From assembly GCA_902781705.1 (NCBI GenBank), contig CACZKE010000027.1:1-39331 (forward strand): a stretch of 39,331 bases of DNA, in the 5' to 3' direction. Origin of the DNA: an uncultured Bacteroidia bacterium (GTDB lineage Bacteria; Bacteroidota; Bacteroidia; Bacteroidales; UBA932). Position numbers and translations under genes: made by a program. Below, in pieces: positions 31,267 to 37,982 of the stretch. The notes under the pieces are model-generated. The model saw only the letters and a list, made by a program, of their open reading frames with translations, did not search any database and was not told the DNA's origin. The stretch's first letter is position 1, and each line of letters opens with the position of its first letter.

Positions 31267-32238
31267 TTAAAGCCGGGTGGCAGGAACGCCTTCGAAGGTG
31301 ATCTTGACCGGAAGGATCCGGCCGTCCTTGTCGAAATGCAGGCGTTCGATGCATACGACGCGGTTGTTTCCGTCGGTCGCGCCGAGCGGATGCCGGTGAT
31401 AGATGATATAGTATTCGTCCGCGCCCCGGCCTTTGATGACGGAATGATGGCCGGCGCCCGTCCCGACCCCGGGATCGGACTCGAGGATCGTGCCGATGCG
31501 CTCGAAGGGACCGAAAGGACTGTCCGACATCGCATAGGCGACGTGATAATCCGGGCCGGTCCATCCGCCTTCGCTCCACATGAAGTAATAGACGCCGTTC
31601 CGCTTGAGCATGAAGGGACCTTCGACATACCCTTCCGGCGTGATCTCCTTGAACATCTCGCCGTCCGCAAAGGGGACGAGACTCTTCAGGTCGTCTCCCA
31701 AGCGGACCATGTTGCAGTGCCGCCAGCCGCCGTAGTACATGTAATACGTCCCGTCGTCGTCCCGGAACACGAACTGGTCGATGGGCTGCGCCCCGTTGAT
31801 GACTTCATCGATGAGTGGATGCCCCAGGGCATCCTTGAACGGTCCGGCCGGGTTGTCGGCCACGGCGACGCCGATGCCGCCCTCCCCCTTCTCATGCATG
31901 TCATTGGCCCCGAAGAACAGGTAGTAGGTACCGTCCTTCTCGATGACGGAAGGTGCCCACAGGGCCTGGTTCAGCCAGGAGATGTTTTCCTTCGAAATAA
32001 CCTTCTCATGCTTGGTCCAGTGTACGAGGTCCTTGGACGAGAATGCGTCCATGAACAACTGCTCTTCGTAGGGTCGGGACCAGGTCGGATAGATCCAGCA
32101 GGTATGGTCGAAGACGATGCCCTCCGGGTCGGCATACCAGCCCTCGAACAGCGGATTCCCACTGGTCCGGGAGGCATTCCCTGTGCAGGAAAGGACTGTC
32201 AGGGACAGGACGAATGCGGATAGGATCTGGGGTTTCAT
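31267..32238 (-). CDS. Glycoside hydrolase family 43-type lipoprotein
   Basis: 323 aa. Lipoprotein signal peptide (FVLSLTVLSC, C18). The rest is a five-bladed beta-propeller of GH43 type with the catalytic triad in place: D37 in WYADPEG (general base), D154 in PIDQFVF (pKa modulator) and E206 in VEGPFM (general acid). Blade motifs include LWAPSVIEKDGTYYLFFGAN and GAGHHSVIKG. Likely an arabinosidase or xylosidase acting on plant or host glycans at the cell surface; exact activity is uncertain. No SusC/SusD pair is adjacent, so this is not a classical polysaccharide utilisation locus. A 7-2-7 palindrome sits at its promoter (32250-32269). Confidence 0.88.
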   Translation of the reverse strand: MKPQILSAFVLSLTVLSCTGNASRTSGNPLFEGWYADPEGIVFDHTCWIYPTWSRPYEEQLFMDAFSSKDLVHWTKHEKVISKENISWLNQALWAPSVIEKDGTYYLFFGANDMHEKGEGGIGVAVADNPAGPFKDALGHPLIDEVINGAQPIDQFVFRDDDGTYYMYYGGWRHCNMVRLGDDLKSLVPFADGEMFKEITPEGYVEGPFMLKRNGVYYFMWSEGGWTGPDYHVAYAMSDSPFGPFERIGTILESDPGVGTGAGHHSVIKGRGADEYYIIYHRHPLGATDGNNRVVCIERLHFDKDGRILPVKITFEGVPATRL

Positions 32239-32249
32239 CAGAAGAATCG

Positions 32250-32269
32250 TTTGTATTCATACAAAGGTA
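32250..32269 (-). promoter_or_regulatory. GH43 promoter with palindromic operator
   Basis: Minus-strand -7 box TACCTTTG (32262-32269) overlaps a perfect inverted repeat TTTGTAT-N2-ATACAAA (32250-32265) that covers the predicted start site. A ten-base part (TTGTATGAAT) recurs at 32311-32320 near the divergent promoter, suggesting one regulator for both directions. Confidence 0.5.
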
Positions 32270-32310
32270 GCAATTTTTCCGTAACACCTTACCCCATACG
32301 GCTCCCCCTC

Positions 32311-32341
32311 TTGTATGAATCCGCAGAAATCGCTATATTTA
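32311..32341 (+). promoter_or_regulatory. Promoter of the HdeD-like gene
   Basis: TTG (32311-32313), 20 nt, TATATTTA (32334-32341; last base deviates from TAnnTTTG), 40 nt before ATG 32382. Confidence 0.45.
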
Positions 32342-32381
32342 CATTCTAACGAAAAGTAATCCATTCAAACTAAACCTGTTT

Positions 32382-32936
32382 ATGAAGACAAGTACTAAAA
32401 TCTGGCTCTGCATCGCAGGCCTTTTGCTCATCATCCTGGGTGTGGTGTGCATCGCCAAGCCCGACATTACGCTGGTGTCTGCCGCGTGGACGCTGGGTTG
32501 CCTCACCTTGATCGCCGGTATGGCGAAGATGGTGTTCACGCTCAAGACGCAGGCTTTCCTGCCCAACAGCGGCACACGCATGCTGAGCGCCCTTCTGGAC
32601 ATCTTCTTCGGCTGCTTCTTCCTGTTCAACATCCTGGGAACCGCCATTTCCCTCCCGGTGGTGTTCGCCATCTGGGTGATGGTCGAAGGTATCGTGATCG
32701 CCGTCCAGAGTTTTGATTACAAAGCGGTCGGATTCCCGCAGTGGTGGGTCCTGCTCATCCTGGGCGTGTGCGGCGCCGTTCTCGGTTTCTTCGGTCTCCG
32801 GAACCTCGACGTCACCGCGGGTGTACTCTCGACCATCATCGGCCTCGGTATCATCGCCAACGGTCTGGCCTATATCCTCGCCGTCGTGGGTGTGAACCGT
32901 TTCGAGAAGAAAACCGACGAGATTGCCCGCTTCTAA
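32382..32936 (+). CDS. HdeD/DUF308 family membrane protein
   Basis: 184-aa inner-membrane protein with six hydrophobic helices in DUF308 repeats (IWLCIAGLLLIILGVVCIAKP, then WTLGCLTLIAGMAKMV, a middle repeat FGCFFLFNILGTA and a closing GLGIIANGLAYILAVVG). The repeated GLLLI.GV..I-P motif is the family hallmark. E. coli HdeD takes part in acid resistance; the role in Bacteroidales is undefined. It is monocistronic, with a strong terminator right after the stop. Confidence 0.87.
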   Translation: MKTSTKIWLCIAGLLLIILGVVCIAKPDITLVSAAWTLGCLTLIAGMAKMVFTLKTQAFLPNSGTRMLSALLDIFFGCFFLFNILGTAISLPVVFAIWVMVEGIVIAVQSFDYKAVGFPQWWVLLILGVCGAVLGFFGLRNLDVTAGVLSTIIGLGIIANGLAYILAVVGVNRFEKKTDEIARF

Positions 32937-32953
32937 GCGCATCTCCCCAAAGG

Positions 32954-32990
32954 AAAGCCCTGACAAACCGCGTGGTTTGCCAGGGCTTTT
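32954..32990 (+). terminator. Rho-independent terminator of the HdeD-like gene
   Basis: AAAGCCCTG-A-CAAACC pairs with GGTTTG-C-CAGGGCTTT (15 bp, one mismatch, short loop), followed by T residues. It starts 17 bp past the stop. Confidence 0.9.
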
Positions 32991-33008
32991 CCATTCCCAA
33001 GTGGAAGA

Positions 33009-33087
33009 CTACCTCATCGCGATGAGGAAGTTCTCGTACCCCAGTTCCACCAGGCGGTTCAGGACGTCCTCCTTCCCAATTGACGTA
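33009..33087 (-). pseudogene. C-terminal gene remnant
   Basis: The minus strand encodes GKEDVLNRLVELGYENFLIAMR followed by TAG at 33009-33011, with codon use like the flanking genes. The frame is closed shortly upstream, where the lipoprotein gene 33088-33579 begins to overlap. It looks like the surviving 3' end of a gene whose 5' part was lost. Parent family not recognised. Confidence 0.4.
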
Positions 33088-33579
33088 CTATTGTTTCAGC
33101 GAATAAGTGACAGAGATGTCACCTTTGCCGAAGAATGACTTCAATTCATCGGCAGACAGGCCCTCCACCTTGCCCAGCCGCGTGTAAGACCAGCTGTTGC
33201 TACCATAGAAAACACAGATGTTGTTGCCATTATAGAGCAGGATGTCCCCGGATGCGGCCGTGATCTGTTCGTCCTGGCGCGTCAGCGAAAAACCCAGCGG
33301 GCCATAGTGCTCGAATCCATTGGCCTTCATCCGAACGGTAACAGGACCGGCTTTCAGTTTTTCTGCAAGCTCCTTGGAAGCGGGATTGTCGGAAAGGGTG
33401 GCGGTAATGGTCCTGCCACCGGCGGTGATCGTCATAATCATAGCTGTTGATTGGCTGTTATCCTCCTGCTTCTCCTCTTCCTGCCGGGGCTGCGGAATCT
33501 CCGCCGGCTGAATCTTCCCGCAGGAAAGAAGTGCCATGGAAGAGACACAGGCAAGGAGAATCGTGGTAATCACTTTCAC
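33088..33579 (-). CDS. Lipoprotein with probable cyclophilin-like domain
   Basis: 163 aa from GTG 33579. Lipobox SMALLSC, then a Glu/Gln-rich linker (PQPRQEEEKQEDNSQ), and a beta-rich domain from about residue 45 (MIMTITAGGRTITATLSDNPASKELAEKL, DILLYNGNNICVFYGSNSWSYTRLGKV) that matches the cyclophilin-like (Cyclophil_like) fold seen in many Bacteroidetes lipoproteins. A start further upstream (TTG 33627) overlaps the preceding fragment but would put a charged stretch before the signal peptide; GTG 33579 or 33573 gives a normal signal peptide. It lies downstream of the alpha/beta hydrolase and the truncated propeller fragment in the same direction. Confidence 0.7.
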   Translation of the reverse strand: MKVITTILLACVSSMALLSCGKIQPAEIPQPRQEEEKQEDNSQSTAMIMTITAGGRTITATLSDNPASKELAEKLKAGPVTVRMKANGFEHYGPLGFSLTRQDEQITAASGDILLYNGNNICVFYGSNSWSYTRLGKVEGLSADELKSFFGKGDISVTYSLKQ

Positions 33580-33623
33580 TTCAATGTCATTTATTTCGGT
33601 TTTCCGGCCGATGGAAAACCGGG

Positions 33624-33815
33624 TCAATCCAGTTTCAAACCTTCATGCACGGCATAACCGATGTATTCCGCTCCTGCATTCCGGCCGTTGTACCAGAGCT
33701 GCCAACGGTCGTTTTCCTCGTCGCGGTAAACGCTGGGCTTATAGCAGGCCAAGGCATCGAAATAGCCCTCATAGTTGAACTCGGGGACCATGACGGGGCC
33801 GGAAGGACGGAGCAT
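33624..33815 (-). pseudogene. Truncated beta-propeller glycosidase fragment
   Basis: A 63-codon frame with YKPSVYRDEENDRWQLWYNGRN and EYIGYAVHEGL, which are final-blade motifs of GH43/GH130-like five-bladed propeller enzymes normally about 300 aa or longer. Only the C-terminal fifth remains. Its ATG overlaps the TAA of the alpha/beta hydrolase (TAATG), so it may still be translated by coupling. Readable upstream codons in the same frame (REPEV) suggest that the break lies within the hydrolase 3' end. Call it a remnant rather than a functional enzyme. Confidence 0.55.
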
Positions 33816-34897
33816 TACTTCAGGTTCCCTTTGAAGAAGTCCTCGATCTTGTCGTAAGGGATCACGCCTGCGACATCGTCGTAGAGGTCCACGTGGGATG
33901 CTCCTGGGATGATCAGAAGTTCTTTGTTGCCTTCCTTGGCGCTTTCACCGACAACATGCTTTCCGGTCATGCGCTCGAAGGCATACTCGCTGAAATAGCG
34001 GCTGTGGGCCTTCTCGCCGTGGATCAGAAGCACGGGAGCCTCAATCTCTCCCGCCCAGGCAAGGAGGGGCTGGTTCAGGAAGCTCTGGCAGCCGATGACG
34101 TTCCAGCCGTCGTTGGAGTTGCCGCTGCGCACATGATAGCCGCGGGGCGTCTTATAATAGGCGTGATAGTCCTTGACGAACCAGGGTGCATCCTCAGGAA
34201 GCGGATCGATGACGCCGCCGGCACGCTCGTAAGTACCCGAGGCATAATCCTTCGTGCGCTGGGCCGCCAGGGCGCGGCGCTTTTCCTGACGCTGCGCGGG
34301 CGTATCCTCGCTGGCGAAATATCCTTCCACATTGACCTTGCTCATGTCATACATCGTGGAAGCCACCGTGGCCTTGATCCGCGGATCGAGGGCGGCCGCA
34401 TTGACGGCCATGCCGCCAAAGCCGCAAATGCCGATGATGCCGATGCGCTCCGGATCCACCAGGTCGCAATTGGACAGGAAATCGACAGCGGCCAGGAAGT
34501 CTTCCGTGTTGATGTCGGGGGATGCCATCCTGCGGGGTTCACCGCCGGATTCTCCGGTGAAGGAAGGGTCGAAGGCAATGGTCAAAAAGCCCCTTTCTGC
34601 CATGTGCTGGGCGTAAAGGCCGCTCGACTGCTCCTTGACGGCGCCGAAAGGACCGCTGACCGCAATGGCCGGAAGTTTGCCCTCGGAATTCTTGGGGACA
34701 TACATATCTGCGGCCAGTTCAATGCCGTAGCGGTTGTGGAAGGTAACCTTGCAGTGGTTGACAAGTTCAGATTTCGGGAAAGTTTTGTCCCACTCCTGGG
34801 TAAGATTCAATGTGCTCATATGCTCGTTTGTGTTTGATTGGCAGGCAAGCAGTGTCAGGGCTGACACGAAAACCGGGATGAGATGCTTGATGGTCAT
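33815..34897 (-). CDS. Alpha/beta hydrolase lipoprotein, dienelactone-hydrolase-like
   Basis: 360 aa from ATG 34897. Lipoprotein signal peptide (FVSALTLLAC, C19). The hydrolase fold has the nucleophile elbow GICGFGG with cysteine C148 in place of serine, as in dienelactone-hydrolase-type enzymes, followed by NAAALDPRIKATVASTMYDM. LLIHGEKAHSRYF and GASHVDLYDD supply the other catalytic regions. Members of this subgroup act on small esters or lactones. It is divergent from an AraC-type regulator with only 128 bp between start codons, the usual arrangement for a regulator and its target. The in-frame start at 34933 lies upstream of the -7 box and is unlikely. Confidence 0.85.
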   Translation of the reverse strand: MTIKHLIPVFVSALTLLACQSNTNEHMSTLNLTQEWDKTFPKSELVNHCKVTFHNRYGIELAADMYVPKNSEGKLPAIAVSGPFGAVKEQSSGLYAQHMAERGFLTIAFDPSFTGESGGEPRRMASPDINTEDFLAAVDFLSNCDLVDPERIGIIGICGFGGMAVNAAALDPRIKATVASTMYDMSKVNVEGYFASEDTPAQRQEKRRALAAQRTKDYASGTYERAGGVIDPLPEDAPWFVKDYHAYYKTPRGYHVRSGNSNDGWNVIGCQSFLNQPLLAWAGEIEAPVLLIHGEKAHSRYFSEYAFERMTGKHVVGESAKEGNKELLIIPGASHVDLYDDVAGVIPYDKIEDFFKGNLK

Positions 34898-34917
34898 ACA
34901 ACAGTGATTTACTTTTG

Positions 34918-34999
34918 CAAAGGTAGCCGGCATGGGCGGAATTCTATTACCTATTTTTGCCCATTATTTACCAATATCGCAGAATAATGCTTAATTTTG
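34918..34999. promoter_or_regulatory. Divergent promoters of the hydrolase and AraC genes
   Basis: Minus-strand TACCTTTG (34918-34925) is 20 nt before ATG 34897; plus-strand TAATTTTG (34992-34999) is 26 nt before ATG 35026. The 66 bp between them are AT-rich (several TTTTGC/TATTTAC stretches) and would hold the AraC binding site. Confidence 0.55.
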
Positions 35000-35025
35000 C
35001 AAAAATCCATACCCTTTCAAGTGCT

Positions 35026-35919
35026 ATGAAGAGCATCCTTCACATCTCCGAGCCCAATGTGTACGCCCGTTCAGTAGGGGCTCCGGAGTTGCATCCCCTG
35101 GTAAGCGTCATCCACTATGACGAAGTGTCTCCCATCCGTACCAGTCTGAACCGGTACGGCGTTTACGGGCTCTTCATCCAGCAGAACTTTCCGAAGCATC
35201 TCACCTATGGGATGAAAATGTTCGATGCGGCCGAAGGGTCCATCTTCGCCGCGGAACCTGGGCAGATCGGCGGCAAAGAAGACGATGGAGAGGATCTCTA
35301 TATCAAAGGATGGGCATTGCTGTTCTCCCCGGAACTCCTCCGGGGAACCGACCTGGAGGTAAAGATGAAGGACTACAGGTTCTTCTCCTACTTCGCCGTG
35401 GAGACCTTGAAAATGGAGTCCTCGGAATGGGGCCGCATCACCCAACTGCTCACGCAACTCAGGCACGAGTTGCAGGAAAACGAAGATTCCCCGACGCTGC
35501 GGGACGTCGTCCTGGGATATATCCGCCTGATCCTGGAATACTGCCAGCGGATCTACCTGCGCCAACTGTCGATGGAAGACAGGGCTTCATCGGACATCCT
35601 CAAACGCTTCCACGACCTGCTCAGGGGGTATTATCTGGATGGCAGACAATTGGAACTCGGCATCCCCACCGTCCAATACTGCGCCGGACAACTTGCCTAT
35701 TCCCCCCGCTACCTGGGCGACGTAATTCACAAATCCACCGGCGGAACGGCCATCGGCTACATCCATGCCTTCGTGATCGAGCAGGGTAAGAGCCTCCTGA
35801 TGAACGGACATCCCGTAGGCGAAACCGCCCTCCTCCTGGGCTTCGAATTCCCGCACCACTTCACCCGCCTCTTCAAGAAGGTGACCGGCCTTACGCCGAC
35901 GGAGTTCCTGGGGAAATAA
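35026..35919 (+). CDS. AraC family transcriptional regulator
   Basis: 298 aa from ATG 35026. The N-terminal part (1-190) is a cupin-like sensing domain (LNRYGVYGLFIQQNFPKHLTYG, DLYIKGWALLFSPELLRGTDL). The C-terminal AraC DNA-binding domain (about 200-296) has two HTHs; the second is VGETALLLGFEFPHHFTRLFKKVTGLTPTEF. The domain pattern is that of the common Bacteroidetes AraC regulators adjacent to oxidoreductase or hydrolase targets. It likely controls the divergent alpha/beta hydrolase operon. ATG 34957 is in frame but precedes the -7 box. Confidence 0.88.
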   Translation: MKSILHISEPNVYARSVGAPELHPLVSVIHYDEVSPIRTSLNRYGVYGLFIQQNFPKHLTYGMKMFDAAEGSIFAAEPGQIGGKEDDGEDLYIKGWALLFSPELLRGTDLEVKMKDYRFFSYFAVETLKMESSEWGRITQLLTQLRHELQENEDSPTLRDVVLGYIRLILEYCQRIYLRQLSMEDRASSDILKRFHDLLRGYYLDGRQLELGIPTVQYCAGQLAYSPRYLGDVIHKSTGGTAIGYIHAFVIEQGKSLLMNGHPVGETALLLGFEFPHHFTRLFKKVTGLTPTEFLGK

Positions 35920-35920
35920 T

Positions 35921-36118
35921 CGGGAAACTGCAGCACATTGGCATAGCTGGCAGCCTGGCGGCGCATTGGTGGATGTCTATTACCGGAAAGCGGAAGACAA
36001 GCAGTTTGCCAGATACTTCGATTATGCGGATTTCTCAAAGGGTGTCGAATATCCCCTTCACGAAATCACGAAAAGACAGATCGCCACACTGGAATCCTTT
36101 GCCATCGACAAGAAATGA
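35921..36118 (+). pseudogene. C-terminal gene remnant after the AraC gene
   Basis: The plus strand reads, in a frame different from AraC, RETAAHWHSWQPGGALVD and then VYYRKAEDKQFARYFDYADF and GVEYPLHEITKRQIATLESF up to TGA 36116-36118. Composition and codon use are those of real coding sequence, but no start codon or upstream part exists, because the AraC gene occupies it. It is a 3' remnant fused behind araC. AHWHSWQPGG is vaguely cupin-like; I do not assign a family. Confidence 0.5.
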
Positions 36119-36150
36119 TGTGCACCTGTTTGGCTGCTGATTTGCCTGGG

Positions 36151-36215
36151 CAAGCCGGCTTATATCATTGATCAATTCTTTCCGATATAATTGCCGAACC
36201 GGTTCCAGCCTGCCG
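36151..36215. repeat. Repeat copy A (duplicated gene end)
   Basis: 65 bp, identical at about 60 positions to 37644-37707. On the minus strand it encodes AGWNRFGNYIGKN plus stop and about 20 nt of shared 3' flank. It contains the palindrome ATTGATCAAT. Confidence 0.75.
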
Positions 36216-36384
36216 ATCTGCCAGGAGACCCGCCGGCAATGCCGCCATGCATAGAGCGTATCGTTTGAGAAAGGTGCGCCTATCCATTACGATGGAATCT
36301 GTCGCAAAGATAGCCATTCTCCCGGAAAATCCCGAATGCAAGAGTTTCCGTCAACCGGCGTCAAACGACAAACGTGGATGGTGG

Positions 36385-36504
36385 TCAACTCGGGATTGAT
36401 TTGAGGGTGACGCAGAGCTTTTCGGCATACCGGACAGTGGCGGTACTGTTCTCGGCCTCGATGATGTCCCATTCACCGTTTTCCTGATGGAACTGATATA
36501 TATT
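36385..36504 (-). pseudogene. C-terminal gene remnant
   Basis: The minus strand reads YQFHQENGEWDIIEAENSTA followed by TVRYAEKLCVTLKSIPS and TGA at 36385-36387. The frame closes upstream at the rhomboid promoter. It is coding-like, but only about 38 codons are left. Family not recognised. Confidence 0.4.
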
Positions 36505-36508
36505 TCAC

Positions 36509-36516
36509 TATCTTTG
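36509..36516 (+). promoter_or_regulatory. -7 box TATCTTTG of the rhomboid gene
   Basis: A perfect TAnnTTTG ending 7 nt before ATG 36524; a leader of about 3 nt is predicted. Confidence 0.55.
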
Positions 36517-36523
36517 CAAGCGT

Positions 36524-37135
36524 ATGGTTACGCTGATTATCATTCTGATTACCGCAGGGGTAAGCATCCTGTGCTTTACAGGAACGCTGAACATCCATTC
36601 GTGGGTGTTCAACGCATATCAGGTATGGCACAGGAAACAATGGCACCGGATGCTTTCCTATGGCCTTGTCCACAGCGGTTGGGGACACCTGATTTTCAAC
36701 ATGCTTACGCTGTATTTCTTCGGACCGGTGGTGGAGCAGTACTTCGCCGCCGCGTTCGGTGCAACGGCGGGAGCCATCCTCTTCGCCGTCCTGTATGTCA
36801 GCGCCATCGCCGTCTCCACGGTGGGTGACCTGTTGAAGTACAGGAACGACTACGGCTACAATGCCGTCGGAGCCTCCGGCGCCGTTTCAGCCATCCTATT
36901 CACCTCGATCCTTTTCGAGCCGAAGATGGGCATCTACATCTTCATGATCCCCATCCCGATACCCGGGTACATCTTCGCACCGCTATACCTGCTCTACTGC
37001 TGGTATATGGCCAGGCGGAACATGGACAACATCGGCCATACCGCCCACTTCTGGGGAGCCGTCTATGGCCTGGCCTTCCCGCTGCTGTGCAGACCGTCGA
37101 TTTTCACCCACTTTCTCTCTCAGCTGGGACTTTAA
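36524..37135 (+). CDS. Rhomboid family intramembrane serine protease
   Basis: 203 aa with about six transmembrane helices. Catalytic serine in GASGA (S118) and histidine in HTAHFWGA (H175); H55 and N59 in HLIFNM stabilise the oxyanion as in GlpG. Short N-terminus, no cytoplasmic extra domain. It cleaves transmembrane segments of unknown substrates in the inner membrane. It is followed after 11 bp by the AlaX-type gene and probably co-transcribed with it. Intact despite lying in a region of gene remnants. Confidence 0.9.
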   Translation: MVTLIIILITAGVSILCFTGTLNIHSWVFNAYQVWHRKQWHRMLSYGLVHSGWGHLIFNMLTLYFFGPVVEQYFAAAFGATAGAILFAVLYVSAIAVSTVGDLLKYRNDYGYNAVGASGAVSAILFTSILFEPKMGIYIFMIPIPIPGYIFAPLYLLYCWYMARRNMDNIGHTAHFWGAVYGLAFPLLCRPSIFTHFLSQLGL

Positions 37136-37146
37136 ACCCTGAGGAC

Positions 37147-37605
37147 ATGGAACCTGTATTGAACGCCCACAACAAGGAGGAGTATCCTCCGATGCATACG
37201 GCCGAGCATATCCTGAACGCCACGATGGTCCGGATGTTCGGCTGTCCGCGCTCCCGGAACGCCCATATCGAGCGCAAGAAATCCAAGTGCGATTATGAAC
37301 TTCCCTCCTGCCCAACCGATGAGCAGGTATCGGCCATAGAGTCCACGGTCAATGAGGTAATCTCACGCAACCTGGATGTGACGGTCGAGTTCATGCCCCG
37401 GAATGAAGCGGCAGCCATCGTCGATCTGAGCAAACTCCCCGCCGGCGTTTCCGAAACGCTCCGGATTGTCCGCGTGGGCGATTATGACGCCTGTGCCTGC
37501 GCCGGAGCCCATGTGAAGAATACCTCCGAAATCGGTGTCTTCAAGATCCTCAGCCATGACTTCGAGAACGGCCGCTGGCGCGTCCGGTGGAAAATCACGG
37601 AATAG
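37147..37605 (+). CDS. AlaX-type trans-editing tRNA synthetase SAD-domain protein
   Basis: 152 aa containing only the second additional domain of threonyl/alanyl-tRNA synthetases. Zinc/active-site residues are complete: HTAEH (H17, H21) and C118-x-x-x-H122 in CACAGAHVKNT. Such free-standing proteins hydrolyse mischarged tRNA (Ser- or Gly-tRNA-Ala, or Ser-tRNA-Thr) in trans. ATG 37147 was chosen because it follows the rhomboid stop by 11 bp; the frame upstream to 37087 overlaps the rhomboid gene. Exact tRNA specificity cannot be read. Confidence 0.85.
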   Translation: MEPVLNAHNKEEYPPMHTAEHILNATMVRMFGCPRSRNAHIERKKSKCDYELPSCPTDEQVSAIESTVNEVISRNLDVTVEFMPRNEAAAIVDLSKLPAGVSETLRIVRVGDYDACACAGAHVKNTSEIGVFKILSHDFENGRWRVRWKITE

Positions 37606-37643
37606 TCCAAAAGCCTTTATACGGATAATCGGGATTCCCGCAG

Positions 37644-37707
37644 CAAGTCGGCTATATCATTGATCAATACTTTCCGACATAATTGCTGAACCGGTTCCAG
37701 CCTGCCG
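37644..37707. repeat. Repeat copy B (duplicated gene end)
   Basis: 64 bp, about 60 of 65 aligned positions identical to copy A. On the minus strand it encodes AGWNRFSNYVGKY plus stop and the same 3' flank. Differences give S/G, V/I and Y/N changes. Confidence 0.75.
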
Positions 37708-37738
37708 CTTTTTGGTAATCGCCCACATGGGCCATCGG
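37664..37738 (-). pseudogene. C-terminal remnant ending AGWNRFSNYVGKY
   Basis: The minus strand reads PMAHVGDYQKAAGWNRFSNY and VGKY then TGA. It ends abruptly at about 37738, where plus-strand AraC coding begins. The gene has lost its promoter and N-terminal part. Parent family not recognised. Confidence 0.45.
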
Positions 37739-37739
37739 G

Positions 37740-37877
37740 ACGGCCACGGACTGGATTGACAAATGCGTCATCCTGGAAATCAGCGAGTCGCTGGGGTTTT
37801 CCTCCCAGTCCTTCTTCGGGAAATATTTCAAGCGGGTGAAAGGCGTATCACCCAAAGAATACAAGGCGAAGAATTAG
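37740..37877 (+). pseudogene. AraC family regulator remnant
   Basis: The plus strand encodes TATDWIDKCVILE directly joined to ISESLGFSSQSFFGKYFKRV and KGVSPKEYKAKN with stop TAG at 37875-37877. This is the C-terminal HTH of a Bacteroidetes AraC regulator, but the N-terminal sensing domain is missing and about 15 codons between the WIxxxxxLE and ISExLGF parts are deleted. The native terminator is retained (37864-37890). Confidence 0.75.
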
Positions 37878-37890
37878 TTCGCCTTTTTTT
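37864..37890 (+). terminator. Terminator of the AraC remnant
   Basis: AGGCGAA / TTCGCCT stem with the stop codon in the 7-nt loop, followed by seven T residues. Confidence 0.88.
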
Positions 37891-37949
37891 TATGAAAAAA
37901 CGTCAACAGCTCATGAAATATTGATAACGACAGCCTGCGATAAGCCGCG

Positions 37950-37957
37950 TACCTTTG
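37950..37957 (+). promoter_or_regulatory. -7 box TACCTTTG of the acetyltransferase operon
   Basis: A perfect TAnnTTTG 25 nt before ATG 37983. Confidence 0.55.
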
Positions 37958-37982
37958 CAGCAGGAATCAAAACTGAAGCAAA

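Larger units (their letters stand above)
36119..36508. other. Degenerate intergenic stretch
   Basis: About 390 bp without an intact gene. It contains repeat copy A (36151-36215), a minus-strand 26-codon frame ending in AGWNRFGNYIGKN, a minus-strand C-terminal remnant (36385-36504), and then the rhomboid promoter. The rest shows nothing recognisable. Confidence 0.6.

Noticed and set aside
37664-37864. Minus-strand 66-codon ORF taken as one gene
   Set aside because: Only its last ~25 codons look like a real C-terminus; the rest is antisense to the AraC remnant.
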